This document shows positions 56,164 to 64,000 of a DNA stretch of 64,000 nucleotides, one piece after another. Both the position numbers and the translations under genes were made by a program. Below the pieces are notes generated by a model. It saw only the letters and a list, made by a program, of their open reading frames with translations, searched no databases and had not been told where the DNA came from. The first letter of the stretch is position 1; the number at the start of each line of letters is the position of its first letter. The DNA is from Leptobrachium leishanense (lineage: Eukaryota > Chordata > Amphibia > Anura > Megophryidae): positions 276,377,662 through 276,441,661 of the forward strand of contig CM019064.1 in the NCBI GenBank assembly GCA_009667805.1, in the 5' to 3' direction.

Positions 56164-56808
56164 CAGGACCAGACTGGCCATCAGGCATAACAAGCGTTAG
56201 GCCCCTAGCCTCCCAGGCTGGTCGGCCGCTAGCCACCCAGCGAGGCAGCCTAGGCCGTCTTTAAGATCGTGGTCCTCCAGCTGATTTAATCAGATGGGGC
56301 CAGCCGTCGGCCCCTGCTGATTAGGTCACAGGGCATGCTGCATGACATCTGCCGCCCTATACCCTTCTGTCATGCAGATGTCATGCTGCTCGCCTCTGAC
56401 CTAATTATTGGGGGCCAATGGCCAGCCGGCTCCCTCTGATTAGGTCACAGGGCGCTCCGCATGACGTCTGCCACCAGGGCATAGGGCGCCACGCCGGTGA
56501 CAGATTAAGAAGGGGCTGGTCGCCATGGATATCCGCAAGGCCTCAGCTCCACAATAATGTGCAGTGTTTTCTTTGGAGCTCTGACACTCTCATAAATACT
56601 GCACTTTACTGTGGAGCTATGGAACACCCTCATAATGTGCACTGTTTGAGGGTGTAACAGAACTCCACAGAAATGAGCATTTGCTTATGAGGGTGTCACA
56701 AAGCTTCACAGTAATGTGCAGTGTACATAAGGGTGTCACAGAGCTCCTCAGCAATGAAACTCAGAGTAGTCTAAAATTCCCGAGCCTATTTTTTTTGTCC
56801 CAGGCCTG
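56164..56808. mobile_element. hAT-type MITE related to 26,033-27,203
   Basis: CAGGACCAGACTGGCC at the left and TTTGTCCCAGGCCTG at the right. Left flank GTCCTGAC and right flank ATCCTGAT agree at six of eight bases. The interior has a few units of the 40-bp minisatellite (CTCCACAG(T/A)AATG(T/A)GCA). Confidence 0.7.
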
Positions 56809-57456
56809 ATCCTGATTAGGGATGAGTCGAACACTCCCCGAGTTCGGTTCGAGCCCGAACCCGAACTTCCCATTTGTTCGGGTCCGAACCCAAACCCGAA
56901 CTCGAACCCAATGCAAGTCAATGGGGCTGAAAATTCGGTTTTTAGAGTGCCCTCCAAGAGGGCATATATGCTACATATTTGCCATAAAAGGTGTATGGGG
57001 GTCCGGGTAGTGCCCTGGGGGACAGGAAACAAGAACAAAAAGTTTAAAAAAAAAACATTTTTAAAGGGACAGTGAGTTTTCCATGAAATAAGGGTTAAAA
57101 ATAAAAACCAAAAATTCCTTCAAATATCGTGCCTAGGAGGTCCCCATAACCTGCCCGTGAAGTGGCGGATTTCTAGGAAACTTAAAAACAAAAAAATGAC
57201 ATTTCATATGACGGTAAATGCTTTTCCTTTTAATCTATCCATAAACAACTGCTTGGGGCGGCAGTCTGTATGAAAAGAGGAGACATTTTCGTACACGCAG
57301 AAAAAGTTTACTGATTTTTTTGGGCTAAATTATTGTGAAATATATGCAGGCTTTGGATGAAAGTAACAATAGGTGCTTTAAAATTGGTCCTTTAGCGTCC
57401 CCAACAGTGCCATCACACCGTAACCCCTATGAGGATATGAATCTGATACACATTTC

Positions 57457-58673
57457 TTAAAGAACTCCCAGACAACAGAGTTCCTGCATGTGTTCTTTGA
57501 GACAACAGCACTCTGCACCGGAGCAGCTCTGACGTGATGCCTTGGACTGGCTAGTGCTACGGTTGGTCACAGAGGATGTTGTGCCTCGGGTTTGCTGTGC
57601 CTCCTCCTCCCCCTCTTCCTCACTTAATTCCTCTGTTCGATCTGGCACCCAGGTGGAGTCAGTAACCTCATCATAATTGTCATCATCACCCCCTATCTCC
57701 TCGTCACTGGAGCCAACTTGGCAGTATGCTGCAGCTGCTGGGGCAACATGCGTGCCAGTTATTTGTGTGTCATCACTGGCACCCCCTTCCTCTAGGTTGA
57801 TTATACTCCCTTCCTCAACCTTAGATTGAATCAGAGCACTGTACTTGCTGCGCATCCTCAAGCAGCATGTCACTCTCATTGTAGTCAAACAATTCAGCTG
57901 ACTCCTCCGTGTGTGATAGCGAGGCTACGGCAGGAGTAGCTGTGGACATGGAGGCTGCATTAGATGCTTTGGCAGCTGAGGTGGACTGTAAAGCACTAGA
58001 AGCCTGGCTGACAGAGGACTCAGAGGATGAGGATGGCCTGGGATGAGATGAGGATGGCCTGAGAAGTCCTCTGTATGTTGCTGCTGCTTAAGACGGCCAG
58101 CACCAGTTAGAAAGGACAAGCGTGCCCCTGCAGAGGATGCACCACGTCCACCATGACCAGAGGCACAGCCTCCCAACACAGGGGCTGCTTGCCCTCTGAG
58201 GCTAGGGTCAGACTAACGCATTTTTCACGTTGTCCGTGAAAATGTGCGTTCGAAGAATGGACGTATTTTTTCACGGAATACGCAATAGCGGTCATACTAT
58301 GCGCAGTTTCATCCGTGATTTTGTACGGATCATCAATAAAACACTTCTTGCATCTGGACGTTATGTTGGCCGGACATTAGCAGCGTCTGATGTCTCCAAT
58401 TCACGCACACACGCCGCTAGCGGACGCAGCGCACTCTGTACGTCAGTACTAGTGGTTTAACGTTCTCGAAAAAATGCGTTCATTTTCCACTTGCGTTGCG
58501 CAGCCGGACTTTTGTGCGACTGTACATCGTATATTGGCCGTCATTGCCCGGCATCTGCTGCTAGTGCGGCCGTGATTAAGTGCGCCAGAACGCGCGTTCG
58601 CACTGCCTCAGTCTGACCCTAGCCTTATCTGTGTCTGGGAGCGTCTGCCTGTCCTTTTTGTTCTTTCAGACAT
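57457..58673 (-). pseudogene. hAT transposase, N-terminal part only
   Basis: The start (ATG at 58,671-58,673) matches 8,776 of the long copy. The serine-rich and acidic segments are retained (GGASDDTQITGTH, STWVPDRTEELSEEEGEEE). The frame is lost near 57,500, and the sequence ends at the words encoding the first residues of the BED finger, so there is no catalytic domain. The Harbinger MITE interrupts it after about 15 codons. This copy could move only with enzyme supplied by another element. Confidence 0.8.
58200..58624. mobile_element. Harbinger-type MITE, family A (copy 6)
   Basis: GGCTAGGGTCAGAC and GTCTGACCCTAGCC ends, flanked by TGA (58,197-58,199) and TTA (58,625-58,627). The empty site can be read in the long hAT (8,817-8,830), where only one TTA (reverse TAA) is present. 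This proves the 3-bp duplication. Confidence 0.9.
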
Positions 58674-59533
58674 GGTGAGTGATGTATAGATTAATATATA
58701 CAGAACTCTGATTCAACTCTGGTATAAAGATTTAAATAACTCTGGTATAACTCAGTGAGACACACTGATAGCTGGCAGCCAGTGACGAGACAGATCACCT
58801 CAATTCACAAATGTTTTGTAGAAATTAGTGAGCCCCAAAATACAGCATGGTACTGGATGTGTGACAAGACACAGATCACCTCAATTCACAAATATTTTAA
58901 AGAAATTAGTGAGCTCTAAAAAGATTTGCTGGCACAGTGACAGGACCCAGAAGATCACCTCAATATACAAATGTTTTAAAGAAAGTTGTAAACCCCAAAA
59001 AAACTTGCTGGCACAGTGACAAGACACACGTCACCTAAATTTCCTGATATTTGGTAGAAATGAGACCCCCCCCAACCCCCCCCCCCAGTAGCGTGGCAGA
59101 CCGGCAGTAACAAGACACAACTATCTCCTTTGAAATCTCCTCTGAAATGCGTGCAGAATCGGCGCGTGGAAACGTTATATAGTGTGCTGCGGGACTTAGC
59201 TCTGTGAGCCCATGATTGGACAAAATTTGCCCAATCTGGACTCTGAGCGGTGATTGGCATAGTGTTCAACCAGTCTTGCACCAGACCTGTGGTCAGGTGC
59301 AAGGCTGTAGCCAATTACGAGCTTCAGGCCAGTGGGAAAATGCATTGTGGTCCATTGTGGTCGAACATGCGACGAACACCCGGAAATGTTCGGTGTTCGC
59401 GATCTCATCGAACAGGCCAAGTTCGGGTCGAACCCCGAACCGTCCGAACCCGAACCGTTCATCCCTAATCCTGATGTTAACGCTTACATATACGAACACT
59501 ACAGTTAGCGTTCGGTATATAATCTAGCCCTTA

Positions 59534-60239
59534 ATCTACAGACCAATTTAGTCTTAACCACTTTCTTAGCAGGTGGATCTTTGAATCAAGGGCATAATAT
59601 AGCTAACTAATCACACTTAAAATGCAGTCAGATGATAAAATAATGCGTTAATTCAATTTTGGATTCAACAACAAAGTAAACTACATGCACAATCCTATTA
59701 CACCTGGGCAGCACAGCAAGCTAGCAGACGGCCACATAATTACAACACAGAACTTTTTTTTTCATTTGCACTCAAAATCCCATTAGTTAAACGAATAAAA
59801 ATAAAAGCCTTCCATATGAAATCTGTCTATTCCACTTCTCAATGTCAGCCTGCACCAAAGAAATGGATTGATAAAATAGATTTTTAAAAATCGTCATCCA
59901 GGCAAACATTAAATAATGCAGACATTTGAGAAATAAAATATATACCCGTTCATGCAAATCAGCACAGCCCTAACGTTAGCATTCACATATGTTAGTGCTA
60001 AGTTATCTGGCCATACCACTACCGGGTTAAAAAATCCATTAGCGCATCGGTATTAGCACTATTTAGCACAAGCTTACTGTACTTTGCGCTCCATGTACTT
60101 AATATGGGGCCTGCAAAGTGAAAGCAAGGAGTAATTAGTGATGGGATCACAAAGTCCTAACGCCAATTACTAACCGCTGCTGCTAACCGAAAAGTTAGCC
60201 ACAGCTCTATGGTGTAGCTATCACCACCTGAAAAGCCAC
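59534..60239. other. Non-coding, nothing recognised
   Basis: AT-rich. Words such as GTTAGTGCTAAG and GCGCATCGGTATTAGC near 59,990-60,070 hint at an old DNA element, but I cannot place its ends. Confidence 0.4.
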
Positions 60240-61110
60240 CAAAAATAGATACTCCCCTCTCACCCCAAGAGAGATGAGAGCTTTGTAGGGCAGGGAAATA
60301 ATTTTAAATGTAATTCTGCAGTGGATGGGGAGCCAGTGAAAGGACTCGCAGAGTCAGATTTGCGGGTGAGGTGGATGAGCCTGGCAGAGGCATTCAGAAT
60401 GGATTGTAGGGGGGGGCAGCACAACGTTTATTACAATAGTCAAGTCAGGAGATTACAATGGAGAGGATGAGTTTCTTTGTTGTGAAAGCCGTAAGACATG
60501 GCCGAATTCTGGAAATATTACATAGTTGGTAGTGGCAGGAGGAGGAAAGGAACTGAAATGTGAGGGATGAAGGAAAGGGCAGAGTCAAGTGTAACTCAGA
60601 CAGTGAACCTGGCTTGATGGGGAGATAATAATACCATCAAACCATGATGAAGTCAGGAGGTGGGGAGGCAATAGAGGGAGGAATTAGTAGGAGCTCAGTC
60701 TGTGACATGTTATTCTTTAGGTGATGAGAAGCCACCTAGGAGGAGATGCCAGATAAACAGTCGCTGACTTTGGAAAGGACAGGAGGAGAGAGATCCGAGG
60801 TAGATCTGAGTATCATCAGCCTAGAGGTGGTAATTAAAGCCAAAGCTGTTAATGACTTTGCGCAGAGAAGAGGTGTAGATAGAGAAGGGCAGAGGACCTA
60901 GGACAGAGCCTTGAGGTACACCAGCTGATAAAAGCATTGAAGAGGAGTTGCCAACAAATGACACAGAGAAAGACCTGTTAAATAGTCAATCCAAGAGAGT
61001 GCAGTGTCACAGAGACGAAGAGAGCTGAGAGTCTGTAGAAGGAGGGGGTGATCAACAGTGTCAAACGCAGCCTAGAGGTCAAACAGGATGAGAATAGAAT
61101 AGAGGCCATG
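60240..61110 (-). pseudogene. L2-type LINE reverse transcriptase fragment
   Basis: On the minus strand: AAFDTVDHPLLLQTLSSLR, then after a frameshift [15 protein letters not shown] and the catalytic block. There the usual tyrosine codon of YADD is a stop (TAG before ADDTQIYL). Later LNASARLIHLTRKSDS is the L2 C-terminal text. At least two frameshifts. Both ends are truncated and no tail is attached. It is an old dead copy. Confidence 0.85.
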
Positions 61111-61154
61111 GTGCAATTGGGCAGCCTTTTGCGGCAGTGAATTTGTCCCATAGA

Positions 61155-61575
61155 GAAGTAATGGTTATCTATTCAGAGAATGCCAAACTGCACCGGCATG
61201 TTGGTGAAATTCTCATATTTTTCGGTAGTTCAGTTCAACAGGTTTAAACTGGAGAATCCCATAGCTTTAAATGTAAAAAAAATATGCGTTATTATTCATC
61301 CATTTATTCTTTTCAGTTTCAGCAAAAAGCCTTTTTTTTTGTATTTACTTATTCATTTTTTTTAGGTATTTTTCTTTTTATTTCCATGCATTTTTATTGT
61401 TTTAAAAAAACTGCTCTCTGCCCCCCCTCACCAGTTTGGCAGATCCCATTTGGGGACATTTTGGGGACCCTGTGGTGAATACCAAATTCACCGCTGTGTT
61501 GGCGAACTGAAATCGCCGAACGAGAGAGCACCGGACGTTTGACATTTTGCTGCTTCTAAATAACCCTTTATCGAC
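61155..61575 (-). mobile_element. MITE with CAGGGTTATTCAAAGAG end (copy 4, degraded)
   Basis: It shares GAATCCCATAGCTTTAAATG, CTATTCAGAGAATGCC and TAAATAACCCTTT-type ends with the other three copies. It is shorter through internal loss. Confidence 0.55.
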
Positions 61576-61635
61576 AGCTCTATTCTGTAATGTATGAAAA
61601 TTATGTTTCATGGATCTATTTAAAAAGCCTGCCCA

Positions 61636-61950
61636 ATATGATATACACTGTATGGTTAAACGTATTGGTACACCTGATGAATACACCACCACAAACATTT
61701 ATGACATTGCATTTGAAATACCTAGACCGCAATATGGAGTTGGTTCCCCTTTTTGCAGCTTTGACAAATTCCACTCTTCTGGGAAGGTTTTCCACAAGAT
61801 TTTGCAAAGAAAATAATGTGGTGGAGTTGGCGCTGCTCTTCCACAGATGTGGGAGAAATTCCTTTAGTAAGTTAGCCCCAGGACCCAAGTATTCTGCTTT
61901 CTTTAGTGGATGGTTCCCCCATTGCCCTCAAATGAAGAATAAACTTGCAT
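61636..61950 (-). mobile_element. Tc1-like transposon remnant
   Basis: TACACTGTATGGTTAAACGT followed by TGACATTGCATTTGAAATAC, ATATGGAGTTGGTTCCCCTT and CCACTCTTCTGGGAAGG is the characteristic end of a widespread Tc1-like element in fish and frogs. On the minus strand it corresponds to the last part of the transposase. The other end is missing. Confidence 0.6.
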
Positions 61951-62184
61951 AGTGTAGTGGGTTCACGTAATGGAGTAGGTTATAAGCAGGAATTTACTCA
62001 TTTTTCTGTGTCTCAAAGATCAGACACCAGATATGCAGGCAGATGGTGAATTCCTAGGAGCATCGGATCTCCTATCTGCCTCAGCCACCTCCTCCTAGGA
62101 TAGAAAAAGCCAGGAACCAGAGTGTAGTTAAAAGAAATATAATTTATTAAATAACAATATCAATAACAATATCATCTAGCAGAG

Positions 62185-62323
62185 CAGGGCTGTCAAACTC
62201 CAGGTACACAGATGTTTCTGAACTAGAACTCCCATGATTCCTTGGCCATCTGTTACATTGGAAGAATTCCAGTAATTGTAGGCCTCAACATCTGGGGGGG
62301 GGGGCATGAGTTTGACAGCTCTG
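62185..62323. mobile_element. Small hAT-type MITE, foldback
   Basis: CAGGGCTGTCAAACTC is mirrored by GAGTTTGACAGCTCTG. The interior has ACTAGAACTCCCATGATTCC, shared in part with 35,522-35,631. No clear 8-bp duplication is seen. Confidence 0.65.
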
Positions 62324-64000
62324 CAGATGACCATTTGTGAGGTCAGGTATTGCTGTTGGATGAGAAGGTCTGGCTGGTAATTTCCATTCCAGTCAAGTTT
62401 GTCCACATCAGCTTCAAACAAATAACTTTTGTACTCTAATCCTGCTCTGACTTTACGGGGTCTTCTGCTATGTGGCTGAATTGCTGCTGTTGCTAAAAGT
62501 TTCCACTTGCCAATAATACCACTTACAGCTAACAGTGGAATATCTAGCAGGGATGAAATTTCATGGACTGACTAATTGCAAATATGGCATCTTATCACAG
62601 TACCACGTGTGAATTCACTGAGCTCTTCAGAACGAACCATTTTTTCCCCTCTAAAATGTTTGTAAATGTAGACTGCATGGCTAGGTGTGCAATATTATTT
62701 ATATATATATAATTTTTTTTTTCTTTTCTATATCTGTGGCAAAAGGTCTGACATACACTTCTAAATTATTGAACTCCGGTATCCCAATACTCCTGTTCAA
62801 ATCGATAATGGACATGTGCACAGTAAATGAAAAGGTTTGTCTGAATTTATTAGTTCAGTAATTAAGAAACCAAGCAATGCTGTCAATTCTGCTCGGTATT
62901 CTGCTATGAGGCCAAAAAGACCACACTCCTATTTGGCTTAAAGTGTAAAAATAATCACTACACCGATATGCGCCACTGTTACTATAAATATTTCTAAAGC
63001 AATAAGTGAATACAAATGCTGCTATTGGTGGGAAGTGTGAACAAACAATCCTCCAAAATGTTGCCAATAAAGTACAGTACAAAAAAATTATCCTATCCCT
63101 TAAGCTCAATACATGTAAAATTCCATAGGATTAGGCTATAGAACGTGTGCCACCTTGACACAATAAAAATTATCCAATAATGTATGTGTAACAAAGCATA
63201 AAGTACAGACATAGCAAAGGTGAAAATCACACATGTGAATATGTCCATTTTTAACACCTTCTAAACCGTGAATCCACATAGAGGAAACTGTGCTTTTGTG
63301 ATTCATAAGACTCTTTGCTATAGTGTCCATTTTTTTTTTTATTATTTTTTTTTCCCTCCCCCATCCAAAAAAAATTGACTTAAATTTCTGTGGATTTCCT
63401 TATACTTATGTATATTTTACATATTTTAGTAGGTGTTGAAGGAGCATTCGACCAGCTAACCCTGCAATCCACCTCAACGTGTCTGTGTGTGCACGCTATT
63501 TGTGTACACACTGATCATCTTTCCTGTAGCTAGATTGCCAGGATATGATGGAGCCAGCAGGATACTGGATACAAGGTGAATTTAAATACTCAAGCCCCCC
63601 CTCCAAGCCTGCAAAAAAAATGGGTGGGATTCAGCTGTGCGTCAGTAGTTACCACCTCCTTTTTACTCCATATTCATTTAACACAAGTACAAGAATCAAT
63701 ATTTCACTTTTTAATGGTCATGTCACATCAGTAACTCTTTTACCATTGACCTGGAATACCATTATTGCTACAAATCTCTCCTGCAACCACTCAATCAGAT
63801 ATTGGACTCATAATCTGAAGGTTTTGAGCAAAGGACTATATTCTAAAACTGTGTGCAATGAGATAACTTTATATAAACAAAATGCCAATATTCCTAAATT
63901 GAATTATTTTTTCTGAATCCAGCATTGTGAAAAAGTTGCAAGGGAGTTGCAGACTTCAACCTACATAGCTATCTCACCAGAGTATAACCATACGTAGTGA
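62324..64000. other. Non-coding, nothing recognised
   Basis: AT-rich flank without motif-bearing frames, RNA genes or terminal repeats that I can identify. Confidence 0.45.

Larger units (their letters stand above)
56817..59467 (-). mobile_element. hAT transposon copy 2, internal-deletion derivative
   Basis: Termini TAGGGATGAG and TTCATCCCTA match the 8.6-kb hAT. A perfect 8-bp duplication ATCCTGAT flanks it (56,809-56,816 and 59,468-59,475). Relative to the long copy it keeps the promoter end, few tandem units and the N-terminal transposase, then jumps (about 57,440) to the right subterminal region. A Harbinger MITE sits inside at 58,200-58,624. Confidence 0.92.
54890..59530. mobile_element. 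Harbinger-type MITE, family B, with three nested insertions
   Basis: GGGCCAGATT and AATCTAGCCC form the terminal inverted repeat, flanked by TTA (54,887-54,889 and 59,531-59,533). Its own sequence is about 54,890-55,266, 55,970-56,155 and 59,476-59,530. The rest is a solo LTR, a hAT MITE and a hAT transposon derivative. No coding sequence of its own. Confidence 0.7.

Noticed and set aside
62185..62323. 8-bp duplication around the small foldback MITE
   Set aside because: Flanks TAGCAGAG and CAGATGAC do not match, so the superfamily call rests on the terminal sequence alone.

Overview
This window reads as non-coding vertebrate nuclear DNA, most likely from an amphibian and probably a frog. The reasons are TTAA-flanked MITEs with AACCTCCCTGG and AACCCCTTA ends, PIF/Harbinger MITEs with TWA duplications, hAT and Tc1/mariner elements, L2, CR1-like and L1 fragments, and an endogenous retrovirus. 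The species call is an inference. I found no single-copy host gene with introns. Almost everything recognisable is a transposable element, and many are nested inside one another.

Region 1 (1-20,613). A hAT end and a 24-bp minisatellite precede a minus-strand endogenous retrovirus (538-20,613). It has a 623-bp 5' LTR (19,991-20,613), a lysine-tRNA primer site, remnants of gag, pol and env, a polypurine tract and a 3' LTR. The 3' LTR is split by a young gag-only LTR retrotransposon (1,064-5,029) with its own leucine-tRNA primer site. The integrase region is split by an 8.6-kb hAT transposon (7,108-15,730). That hAT carries a broken transposase, two 5' tandem arrays, a 146-bp satellite, a smaller hAT-type MITE and an intronless GLOD4 copy with a CpG-rich upstream segment. 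A second hAT-type MITE sits in the retroviral leader.

Region 2 (20,614-36,740). Sparse non-coding DNA holds MITEs of four types, a hAT-like element loaded with minisatellites (26,033-27,203), a CR1-like LINE 3' end and two solo LTRs (29,718-30,661 and 33,044-33,897) with exact 4- and 5-bp target duplications.

Region 3 (36,750-45,290). A TTAA element is interrupted by a truncated Harbinger MITE and by about 3.7 kb of DNA in which the + strand is almost devoid of A (37,321-41,000), ending in a 49-bp inverted repeat. A 5'-truncated L1 ORF1-only retrocopy with a 13-bp duplication follows (41,969-42,490). Then comes a hAT element with a Tc1 transposon inside it.

Region 4 (45,291-64,000). More MITEs, a complete TTAA element (52,886-54,094), and a Harbinger-type element (54,890-59,530) that received a solo LTR, a hAT MITE and a deletion-derived copy of the 8.6-kb hAT. 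That hAT copy itself received another Harbinger MITE. An L2 reverse-transcriptase fragment, a Tc1 remnant and unremarkable sequence complete the window.

The genes here do not form a pathway. They are the replication genes of selfish elements, nearly all broken. The nesting gives a relative order of arrival: the retrovirus (LTRs visibly diverged) came before the large hAT and the gag-only retrotransposon (LTRs almost identical). All boundaries were read by eye from terminal repeats and target duplications.
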